Source of the DNA: Pseudaeromonas aegiceratis
GTDB lineage: Bacteria > Pseudomonadota > Gammaproteobacteria > Enterobacterales > Aeromonadaceae
Reading direction: 5' to 3'
NCBI RefSeq assembly: GCF_046254905.1
Contig: NZ_CP158016.1
Coordinates: forward strand, 930,001 to 994,000
Length of the DNA: 64,000 nucleotides
A program made the position numbers and the translations under genes. Shown here piece after piece: positions 50,817 through 64,000 of the stretch. Below the pieces are notes generated by a model, which saw only the letters and a list, made by a program, of their open reading frames with translations, ran no database searches and had not been told where the DNA came from. Numbering within the stretch: the stretch's first letter is position 1; every line of letters begins with the position of its first letter.

Positions 50817-51302
50817 AGGGATCTCTTCATCTATATAGGAAACGAGGGTCGCAATCATAGCATTGCTGCCAGGGGGACTCTAAGCCCCAGCGCGGGGAAT
50901 GCAGTGATGCTGACCATGGGATTCAAAAGGGCTTGGTTGGGGTGGCCGTCGACTACAGACACATGTCGCGACCCAGCCGGAAAAGGCGAGCGTAAACCTC
51001 TGTTTTATTCCGCATTTAACTTTTCCGTGAGAGCTATCTGCTGAGGTGTGGTAATAATCTAAAAATAATGCATATTTTTTCTTTTGGGTCTTCTCCGTCA
51101 TTTGCTCTGTTTTTTGGCGTTATCGCAAACGTTTCATCTATTGTTGCCAAAAATGTTAGATAGTTTGTTAATGATCAGCGGTCCAGTGTGGTGATGCGCC
51201 ATGAGGGGGCGGGATGCACCAATTTGACCATCTTTATATAATTGCATGATATATAAGGGAAAATATCACATTTTCCTCGTTGAGACGGTAGGGTTGCCTG
51301 CC

Positions 51303-51331
51303 TTGAATTGGGGCGGGAATCACAGTATATT
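51303..51331 (+). promoter_or_regulatory. Probable gltB sigma-70 promoter
   Basis: TTGAAT and TATATT are separated by exactly 17 bp. Transcription would start near 51338, about 25 nt before the leader terminator. The rest of the 617-bp gap back to mtnN shows AT-rich DNA around 51050-51260 but no gene. Confidence 0.6.
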
Positions 51332-51362
51332 CGCCAGTTACAAACCCTCAGAGTGATTGCCG

Positions 51363-51386
51363 AAGCTGGCCCCGCCAGCTTTTTTT
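51363..51386 (+). terminator. Intrinsic terminator in the gltB leader (possible attenuator)
   Basis: The 8-bp stem AAGCTGGC-CCC-GCCAGCTT is followed by a T-run. It lies between the predicted promoter and gltB, 47 bp before the start codon. No upstream gene on this strand needs a terminator. Confidence 0.75.
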
Positions 51387-51433
51387 GCCCTCTGCGGATG
51401 GACCCGAGTACAGATTGAGAGGAATCAAGCGTG

Positions 51434-56070
<4,637 letters not shown>

Positions 56071-56071
<1 letters not shown>

Positions 56072-57537
56072 TGGGTAAGCCGACCGGTTTTCTCGAGTTT
56101 GAGCGTGTCAAGGAGACCTACGCACCGGTTGAGGAACGCGTCAGACACTTTGGCGAGTTCGTCCCGACCCTGACGCTGGATGAGGCCAAGCAACAAGGGG
56201 CCCGCTGCATGGACTGCGGCATCCCCTTCTGCAACAACGGTTGCCCGGTGAACAACGTCATTCCTGACTGGAACGACCTGGTGTACCGCGGTAACTGGGA
56301 GCAGGCCATCCGGGTGCTGCACTCCACCAACAACTTCCCCGAGTTCACGGGCCGGATCTGTCCGGCCCCCTGTGAGTCGGCCTGTACCCTGGGCATCAAT
56401 GCCGCCCCCGTGGGCATCAAGAGCATAGAGCGCGCCATCATAGACCGCGCCTGGGAGCATGGCTGGGTCAAGCCGCTGCCGGCCGCCGTCAAGAGCGGCA
56501 AGCAGGTGGCCGTGGTGGGGTCAGGTCCTGCCGGTCTGGCGGCTGCCCAGCAGCTGGCCCGTGCCGGTCACGCCGTGACCGTGTTCGAGAAGAACGGCCG
56601 GGTGGGTGGTCTGCTGCGTTACGGCATCCCCGACTTCAAGCTGGACAAGTCCGTCATCGACCGCCGCATGGCCCAGATGGAAGCCGAAGGGGTCACCTTC
56701 AAGGTCAATACCCTGGTCTCCTCCGACCAGGATCTGCCCAAGGGCGTGACCAACGATGCCACCACCGTGGTGACCCCCGCCGAGCTGGAGGCCCAGTTCG
56801 ACGCCGTCATCCTGGCCGGTGGCTCCGAGACCCCGCGGGATCTGCCGGTGCCGGGCCGTGAATTCTCCGGTATTCACTTCGCCCTGGAGTTCCTGATCCC
56901 GCAGAACAAGGCGGTGGCCGGTGATGGTGCCAATGGCATCAACGCCCAGGGCAAGCATGTGGTGGTGATCGGCGGTGGTGACACCGGCTCCGACTGCGTG
57001 GGGACCTCCAACCGCCACGGCGCCCTGTCCGTGACCCAGCTGGAAGTGATGCCCAAGCCGCCGGTGGAAGAAGACAAGCCCATGACCTGGCCCTACTGGC
57101 CGCTCAAGCTGCGCACCTCCAGCTCCCACGAGGAAGGTTGTGTGCGGGAATTCGCCGTCTCCACCAAGGAGTTTATCGGCGAGAACGGCAAGCTCACCGC
57201 CCTCAAGCTGGTGAAGGTGGAGTTCAAGGACGGCAAGCTCACCGAGATCCCCGGTTCCGAGTTCGAGCTGAAGGCCGATCTGGTGTTCCTGGCCATGGGC
57301 TTTACCCAGCCCCTGGCCAAGGTGCTGGACAGCTTCGGCGTGGAGAAGGACCCGCGTGGCAACATCAAGGCCACCACAGACGGCGCCGGCTGCTATGCCA
57401 CCTCTGTGCCCAAGGTGTTTGCCGCCGGTGACATGCGCCGCGGTCAGTCCCTGGTGGTCTGGGCCATCCGCGAAGGCCGTCAGTGCGCCCGGGAAGTGGA
57501 TCAGTTCCTGATGGGCAGCACGGTCCTGCCGCGCTAA
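56071..57537 (+). CDS. gltD: Glutamate synthase small subunit
   Basis: The protein has 488 residues. The N-terminal double [4Fe-4S] region has CMDCGIPFCNNGCPVNNVIP and CPAPCESACTLG. The FAD motif is VAVVGSGPAGLAAAQQLARA, and the NADPH motif is VVVIGGGDTGSDCVGTSNRH. It supplies electrons from NADPH to GltB. The ATG overlaps the gltB stop (TAATG) after AGAAGGAG. A terminator follows. Confidence 0.97.
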
Positions 57538-57552
57538 GGCTCTGCCTGCCAT

Positions 57553-57582
57553 AAAAAACCCCGCCAAGCTGCGGGGTTTTTT
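57553..57582. terminator. Bidirectional intrinsic terminator after gltD
   Basis: Stem AAAAAACCCCGC/GCGGGGTTTTTT with a 6-nt loop lies between the convergent gltD and ykgJ-like genes. Confidence 0.93.
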
Positions 57583-57611
57583 CTTTTCGGTCCTTGGCTT
57601 AAGCCTGGCGG

Positions 57612-57914
57612 CTAGCAGGGCTGACGGGCGATCAACCCCTCGGCCCGCTCCTCCAGACACTCCTCACCGCCCATGGCGAACTCCCGGCAGATGAGCGGCC
57701 GCTGCGCGTAGATGCTGCAGCGCAGGCTGTTGCGATCCAGGGCCGCGCACCAGCCATCATCCTCCCGGCGCATCACGGCCACCTGACCCGGCACCTCGCG
57801 GATGAAGCGCGGCGGCACCCCGGTGTCGGTGAGCAGCATCACTTCCAGGCGACAGCAGCAGGCCTCGCAGTTGCTGCAGTCGATGGTTTCGCTGTGGTGG
57901 CGGTGAGTCGTCAT
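57612..57914 (-). CDS. YkgJ-family cysteine-cluster protein
   Basis: The protein has 100 residues. The Cys pattern CSNCEACCCRLEVML near the N-terminus and CAALDRNSLRCSIYAQRPLICREF later are typical of the zinc- or iron-chelating CxxCxxCC family (YkgJ). Function is unknown. It follows dbpA after 3 bp and is probably in the same transcript. Confidence 0.85.
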   Translation of the reverse strand: MTTHRHHSETIDCSNCEACCCRLEVMLLTDTGVPPRFIREVPGQVAVMRREDDGWCAALDRNSLRCSIYAQRPLICREFAMGGEECLEERAEGLIARQPC

Positions 57915-57917
57915 GGC

Positions 57918-59297
<1,380 letters not shown>

Positions 59298-59516
59298 GTG
59301 GCGACTCTTTGTGGGGAAGACAGGCGCGAGGATCGCGAGGGGGCGCATCATAGCAGAGTGCAGCCGGGATGTGCCGATTATTTCACCATGCCCAGGCCGG
59401 CCCCGGTCAGCAGAACAATGATCTGTCTCCGGCTTGCGGGTTAAGCCGTGTAAATGGGCATGGTGCTGACCATTGACTTGGGTATGGTACGGCAAACCGT
59501 GACAGGAGGTCCGTTC

Positions 59517-61328
59517 ATGAAGCCACTTCTGACAATAGGGTTGCTGGCCTGCCTGCTGCTGCTCCATGGCTGTGGCGGGGGCGAGTTGACGACCAGCAGC
59601 AGCGTCCAGGACGATGAGCAGAGCCAGGACAGCAGTGACGACAGCAGCAGCGATGATAGCGGCAGTACTGATGACAGCAGTACCGATGACAGCAGTGACG
59701 AGTCCGATGAGTCCTCGTCGGTGAGTTACAGCCTGCTGGATAATGCCGAGCACGGCCTGGCCAGCGACTACAGCTGGGATGCCACCGACGAGCTCACCAT
59801 CACCCTCTCGGGCGACAGCGCCACCACCAGTGCCAGCAGCGGCGTCACCATCTCGGGCAGCACTGTGACCATCCAGGCCGCCGGCACCTACCGGGTCAGC
59901 GGCAGCCTGGATGACGGTCAGCTGATCGTCGACAGCAGCGGCCTGGTGCGCCTGGTGCTGGACGGGGTGGACATCACAGATTCCACCGGCCCGGCCCTCT
60001 ATGTGGCGGGGGCTGACAAGACGGTGATCTGGCTGGCGGACGGCAGCGATAACCGCCTGACGGACGGCAGTGAGCGGGAGGATGAGGATCTCAATGCCGC
60101 CCTCTACAGCGCCGATGATCTCTCCATCGCCGGCACCGGTAGCCTCAGCGTCAGCGCCAACTACGCCGACGGCATCACCAGCAAGGACGGCCTCATCATC
60201 GCCGGCGGCGACATCCAGGTGGATGCGGTGGACGACGGTATCCGCGGCAAGGATTACCTCATAGTGCAGGACGGCACCCTGCAGATCACCGCCAGCGGGG
60301 ATGGCCTCAAGTCCGACGAGGACGAGGACAGCGCCCTGGGCTATGTGGCCATCGAGGACGGTACCCTGATCGTGGATGCCCAGGCGGATGGCATCCAGGC
60401 CGAGACCCAGCTGGAGATCTACGGTGGCACCCTCAACATCACCACCGCCGGCGGCAGTTACGCCAGCATCAGCGACGATGACTCGGCCAAGGGGCTCAAG
60501 GCCGACGGCCTCATCTATGTGGCGGGGGATGCCTCCGTGACCCTGGATGTGGCCGAGGATGGCCTCAACTGCAACGACACTATCGTGCTCAAGGGTGGCG
60601 AGCTGTCCATCGCCGCCGGGGATGATGGGGTGCACGGGGATCTCAATGTGGAGATCGACGACGGCATCCTGGCCATCAGCCGCTCGGTGGAGGGGATCGA
60701 GGGGGAGGTGATCACCCTCAACGGCGGTCAGCAGTCGGTGGTGGCCTCGGATGACGGGGTCAATGTCTCCGCCGCCGATGACAGCAGCCGCAGTGACAGT
60801 GAACGCCTGCTCACCATCAACGATGGTTATCTGCTGGTGCAGGCCAGCGGCGACGGCCTGGATGCCAACGGCGGCATCGTCATCAACGGCGGCACCGTCA
60901 TCGTCTATGGGCCGGCCAGCGGCGAGGATCTGGCACTGGATGCGGATCTGGGGATCTGGGTCAACGGTGGCACCCTGATCGCCACGGGGGCCAGCAACAA
61001 CATGCTGACGGCGCCGGAGGAGGACTCAGAACAGGTCTCCTTGCTGGTGCAGTTGTCGTCCAGCCAGAGTGCCTCCCGGCTGTTTCACCTGGAGGATGGC
61101 GATGGCAACAACCTGCTGAGCGTGGCGCCCTGGCAGGGCTATCAGTCTGTGCTGTTCAGCTCGCCGGATCTGGCCCAGGGCCAGACCCTCAGTGCCTACC
61201 TGGGGGGCAGCGATAGCGGCACCCTGGCGGACGGTGTCTACAGTGGCGGCAGCTATAGCGGCGGTCAGCGCTATGGCAGCACCACCTTGAGTGCCCAGTC
61301 CAACACGCTGAGCAGCGGCGGCCGTTAA
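59517..61328 (+). CDS. Lipoprotein with Ser/Asp-rich linker and carbohydrate-binding beta-helix (DUF4353-like)
   Basis: The protein has 603 residues. The lipobox LLLHGC at the end of the signal peptide makes it a lipoprotein. A low-complexity Ser/Asp segment (about 28-70) follows, resembling SD-repeat stalks. Then come about 400 residues of repeating motifs (for example DGLIIAGGDIQVDAVDDGIR and YVAIEDGTLIVDAQADGIQA) predicting a right-handed beta-helix rich in Asp that probably binds Ca2+. It resembles carbohydrate-binding-domain proteins of the Cthe_2159/DUF4353 kind. AGGAGGT precedes the ATG. It is likely outer-membrane anchored and surface exposed. Confidence 0.82.
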   Translation: MKPLLTIGLLACLLLLHGCGGGELTTSSSVQDDEQSQDSSDDSSSDDSGSTDDSSTDDSSDESDESSSVSYSLLDNAEHGLASDYSWDATDELTITLSGDSATTSASSGVTISGSTVTIQAAGTYRVSGSLDDGQLIVDSSGLVRLVLDGVDITDSTGPALYVAGADKTVIWLADGSDNRLTDGSEREDEDLNAALYSADDLSIAGTGSLSVSANYADGITSKDGLIIAGGDIQVDAVDDGIRGKDYLIVQDGTLQITASGDGLKSDEDEDSALGYVAIEDGTLIVDAQADGIQAETQLEIYGGTLNITTAGGSYASISDDDSAKGLKADGLIYVAGDASVTLDVAEDGLNCNDTIVLKGGELSIAAGDDGVHGDLNVEIDDGILAISRSVEGIEGEVITLNGGQQSVVASDDGVNVSAADDSSRSDSERLLTINDGYLLVQASGDGLDANGGIVINGGTVIVYGPASGEDLALDADLGIWVNGGTLIATGASNNMLTAPEEDSEQVSLLVQLSSSQSASRLFHLEDGDGNNLLSVAPWQGYQSVLFSSPDLAQGQTLSAYLGGSDSGTLADGVYSGGSYSGGQRYGSTTLSAQSNTLSSGGR

Positions 61329-61355
61329 AAAAAGACCCACCGGCAGGTGGGTCTT
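61327..61355 (-). terminator. Intrinsic terminator after transketolase
   Basis: On the minus strand AGACCCACC-TGCC-GGTGGGTCT is followed by a T-run. It also abuts the stop codon of the convergent lipoprotein gene. Confidence 0.88.
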
Positions 61356-61374
61356 GGCAAAGGCCAGGCAGGAA

Positions 61375-63375
61375 TCATTGGCTGGAGAGCAGGGCGCGGG
61401 TGCGCTCCAGCACATTATCCAGGGTGAAGCCGAACAGGCTGAACAGCTCACCGGCGGGGGCGGACTCGCCGAAGCCGTGCATGCCGATCACCTCCCCATC
61501 CAGTCCCGTGTAGCGCTGCCAGTAGTCCGCCTGGCTGGCCTCGATGGCCAGCCGGGCCCGTACCGCCCTGGGCAGCACCCGCTCGCGGTAGTCTGCCGGC
61601 TGGGCATCGAAGCGGCGGGTACAGGGTAGTGAGACCACCTGTACCCGGCGCCCCTCCTCAGCCAGCACCTTGGCCGCCGCCATGGCCAGGCCCACCTCCG
61701 AGCCCGTGGCCAGCAGCAACAGCTCCGGCGTCCCCTCACAGCCTTGCAGCACATAGCCGCCCTTGGCCACGTCCGCCAGCTGGCTGGCGTCTCTGGCCTG
61801 CTGGGGCAGGGCCTGGCGGGAAAAGATCAGCGCCGAGGGACCGTCGGTCCGCTCTATGGCCGCCTGCCAGGCCACCGCACTCTCCACCTGATCGCAGGGG
61901 CGCCAGGTATCCAGATTGGGGGTGACCCGCAGGGCCGCCAGCTGCTCCACCGGCTGGTGGGTCGGGCCGTCTTCCCCCAGCCCGATAGAGTCATGGGTGT
62001 AGACGAAGATCACCCGCTGCTGCATCAGGGCCGCCATGCGCACCGCATTGCGGGCATATTCCATGAACATCAGGAAGGTGCCGCCGTAGGGGATGAAGCC
62101 GCCGTGCAGTGCCAGACCGTTCATGATGGCGGACATGCCGAACTCCCGCACGCCGTAGTGCAGGTAGTTGCCGGTCGGGGTATCGGCGCTGAAGTCCTTG
62201 GCCTGGGCGTGACAGGTGAGGTTGGAGGGGGCCAGATCCGCCGAGCCGCCCAGCAGCTCCGGCAGCAGGGGGGCGAACTGGTTCAGGCAGTTGAGGCTGG
62301 CCTGGCGGCTGGCCAGATCCTTGGGATTGGCCTGCAGGGTCTGCAGGTAATCGGCCACGGTGGCGGACCAGCGCTCCGGCAAGGTGCCGGCCTGGCGGCG
62401 CAGCAGCTCGGCGGCCAGCTCGGGGTAGGCGCCCTGATAGGCGGCAAACTGAGCCTGCCACTGGGCCTGAGCCGCCTGGCCTTTGGCCTTGGCATCCCAG
62501 GCTTGGTAGCACGCATCCGGGATCGCGAAGGGGGCATGGGGCCAGCCGAGCCGCTCACGCACCCGGGCAATCTCGTCCTGGCCCAGGGGCGCGCCGTGGC
62601 AGTCGTGGCTGCCGGCCTTGTTGGGGGAGCCGAAGCCGATGGTGGTGCGGCAGCAGATGAGGCTGGGGTGATCCACATCGGCCTGGGCTTCGGCAATGGC
62701 GGCCGCCAGGGCGTCCGGATCATGGCCATCGATGGCCGGGATCACCTGCCAGCCGTAGGCGGCGAAGCGGGCGGCCACGTCTTCGTTGAACCAGCCGTCC
62801 ACGTGGCCGTCGATGGAGATGCCGTTGTCATCCCAAAAGGCGATGAGCTTGCCCAGCCGCCAGGTGCCCGCCAGGGCACAGACCTCATGGGAGATGCCCT
62901 CCATCAGGCAGCCGTCCCCCATGAATACATAGGTGTGGTGGTCGACGATGTCATGATTGGGGCGGTTGAACTGGGCCGCCAGCATCTTCTCCGCCAGGGC
63001 CATGCCCACGGCATTGGCGATGCCCTGTCCCAAGGGGCCCGTGGTGGTCTCCACCCCGGGGGTCAGGCCGAACTCCGGGTGGCCGGCGGTCTTGGAATGC
63101 AGCTGGCGGAAGCGCTTGAGCTGCTCCAGCGGCAGGTCATAGCCCGTCAGGTGCAGCAGGGCGTAGAGCAGCATGGAGCCGTGGCCGTTGGAAAGCACGA
63201 AGCGGTCCCGGTTGAGCCAGGTGGGATCGGCGGGGTTGTGGCGCAGAAACTGCCGCCACAGCACCTGGGCCATGTCCGCCATGCCCATGGGAGCGCCGGG
63301 GTGGCCCGAGTTGGCGGCCTGCACGGCGTCCATGGCCAAAAAGCGCAGGGCGTGGGCCAGTTGTGTCTGGTTCAT
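61375..63375 (-). CDS. tkt: Transketolase
   Basis: The protein has 666 residues. It is the thiamine-diphosphate enzyme of the non-oxidative pentose phosphate pathway. The N-terminal motif is DAVQAANSGHPGAPMGMADM, the ThDP motif GDGCLMEGISHEVCALAGTW continues to WDDNGISIDG, the pyrimidine-domain signature is THDSIGLGEDGPTHQPVEQL, and PPP-substrate residues are in GFGSPNKAGSHDCHGAPLG. It overlaps tal by 4 bp (ATGA) and is the second gene of a tal-tkt operon, as in E. coli talA-tktB. Confidence 0.96.
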   Translation of the reverse strand: MNQTQLAHALRFLAMDAVQAANSGHPGAPMGMADMAQVLWRQFLRHNPADPTWLNRDRFVLSNGHGSMLLYALLHLTGYDLPLEQLKRFRQLHSKTAGHPEFGLTPGVETTTGPLGQGIANAVGMALAEKMLAAQFNRPNHDIVDHHTYVFMGDGCLMEGISHEVCALAGTWRLGKLIAFWDDNGISIDGHVDGWFNEDVAARFAAYGWQVIPAIDGHDPDALAAAIAEAQADVDHPSLICCRTTIGFGSPNKAGSHDCHGAPLGQDEIARVRERLGWPHAPFAIPDACYQAWDAKAKGQAAQAQWQAQFAAYQGAYPELAAELLRRQAGTLPERWSATVADYLQTLQANPKDLASRQASLNCLNQFAPLLPELLGGSADLAPSNLTCHAQAKDFSADTPTGNYLHYGVREFGMSAIMNGLALHGGFIPYGGTFLMFMEYARNAVRMAALMQQRVIFVYTHDSIGLGEDGPTHQPVEQLAALRVTPNLDTWRPCDQVESAVAWQAAIERTDGPSALIFSRQALPQQARDASQLADVAKGGYVLQGCEGTPELLLLATGSEVGLAMAAAKVLAEEGRRVQVVSLPCTRRFDAQPADYRERVLPRAVRARLAIEASQADYWQRYTGLDGEVIGMHGFGESAPAGELFSLFGFTLDNVLERTRALLSSQ

Positions 63376-64000
63376 GCGGTCACCTCCTGACCCAGGCGGG
63401 CCAGCAACAGGGCTTCGAACTTCTCCTGATCCTGGGCGAACAGCCGGATCCCCTCGGCCAGCTTCTCGGTGGCCATGGCGTCCTGGTTGTGCTGCCAGCG
63501 GAAGGCGGCCTCGTCCAGCGGTGCCGGGCGGGGTTGCAGGGGCAGATCCGCAGTCAGCTTGGCCTGCAGCTCGCCCTGTTCGGCGCTCAGGGTCTCAAGC
63601 AGGGCCGGGCTGATGGTCAGGCGGTCGCAGCCCGCCAGGGCCAGCACCTGTTCGGCGCTGCGGAAGCTGGCGCCCATCACCACTGTGTCGTAGCCATGTT
63701 CCTTGTAGTAGCGGTAGATGGCGCGCACCGAGGCCACGCCGGGATCTTCGTCGATGGGGTAGCTCTGGCCTGTCTTGGCCTTGTACCAGTCGAGGATGCG
63801 ACCGACGAAGGGGGAGATGAGAAACCCCCCGGCCTCGGCGCAGGCCCGGGCCTGGGCGAAGCTGAACAGCAGGGTGAGGTTGCAGTTGATGCCCTCTTGC
63901 TCCAGCTGGCGGGCGGCCTGGATACCCTCCCAGGTGGCGGCAATCTTGATGAGTACCCGGTTGCGGGGCACACCGGCCTGCTGGTACAGGGCGATGAGCT
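63372..64000 (-). CDS. tal: Transaldolase (5' part outside window)
   Basis: 209 codons are visible, running off the right edge; about 105 N-terminal residues are missing compared with the usual 316. The Schiff-base Lys lies in VLIKIAATWEGIQAARQLEQ. Other conserved parts are GINCNLTLLFSFAQARACAE, ISPFVGRILDWYKAK and TVVMGASFRSAEQVLALAGC. It transfers dihydroxyacetone units between sedoheptulose-7-P and glyceraldehyde-3-P. It is translationally coupled to tkt. Confidence 0.96.
   Translation of the reverse strand, partial: LIALYQQAGVPRNRVLIKIAATWEGIQAARQLEQEGINCNLTLLFSFAQARACAEAGGFLISPFVGRILDWYKAKTGQSYPIDEDPGVASVRAIYRYYKEHGYDTVVMGASFRSAEQVLALAGCDRLTISPALLETLSAEQGELQAKLTADLPLQPRPAPLDEAAFRWQHNQDAMATEKLAEGIRLFAQDQEKFEALLLARLGQEVTA

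Noticed and set aside
50880..51101. 73-codon minus-strand frame upstream of gltB
   Set aside because: It has no ribosome-binding site and no recognisable protein features, and most of it lies in the region expected to hold the gltB regulatory sequences.
59298..60635. Upstream extension of the dbpA frame to 905 codons
   Set aside because: The extension only runs antisense through the lipoprotein gene. DbpA homology starts at MNNTEFAQLGLSP, so the GTG at 59297 is used.

Overview
The window looks like chromosomal DNA of a GC-rich, free-living or marine gammaproteobacterium, most like the Aeromonadales (an Oceanimonas/Zobellella/Oceanisphaera-type genome). This rests on the gene families and their orders (cysD-cysN-SLC13-cysC, mtnN-cbiB-btuF, mpl-ubiX-hpt-yadGH, gltBD, tal-tkt). 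It is inference, because no database search was possible. I count 58 protein-coding loci. Two of these are broken (a transposase remnant and an oxidoreductase with an in-frame stop) and two run off the window ends. No tRNA, rRNA or CRISPR array was seen.

1-11 kb: an osmoprotectant transporter ATPase (proV) sits behind a MarR regulator. Next comes a compact c-di-GMP signalling locus: an Hpt protein, a REC-TPR protein, a REC-EAL phosphodiesterase and a membrane diguanylate cyclase. It is followed by GNAT/Crp, a ferric-reductase-like flavocytochrome, and an AraC/EamA divergent pair. 11.1-13.5 kb is an AT-rich foreign patch with an acyltransferase and an ISAs1-family transposase remnant. It is bordered by a degraded non-coding repeat that recurs inverted at 30 kb. 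13.5-24.7 kb holds a chemoreceptor, a PadR regulator with a likely operator, methyltransferases, a nonsense-mutated quinone reductase gene, an MscS channel, an EFR1 flavodoxin-ferredoxin protein and a phosphatase/kinase-like fusion.

24.7-31.4 kb is the accessory region and the most interesting part. It contains a cold-shock/zinc-ribbon membrane fusion and a NERD-topoisomerase-zinc-finger protein. An HNH endonuclease gene is bracketed by two identical REP-like hairpins. A 100-residue orphan follows, and then an AIPR-family (abortive-infection type) gene that ends 3 nt from a well-formed integron attC site. About 1.5 kb of non-coding DNA follows, built of REP-like hairpins, tandem duplications and palindromes. 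This suggests nuclease or defence genes delivered as integron cassettes or between REP elements.

31.4-64 kb is housekeeping: nfeD/qmcA, the sulfate-activation operon, alkaline phosphatase, a YibE/F membrane protein, ppa, mpl-ubiX, hpt, yadGH, mtnN-cbiB-btuF, gltBD (with a strong promoter followed by an intrinsic terminator in its leader), ykgJ-dbpA, a Ser/Asp-rich beta-helix lipoprotein, transketolase and transaldolase. Two very small genes (27 and 30 codons) are also proposed. The 27-codon gene has its own promoter, ribosome-binding site and terminator.
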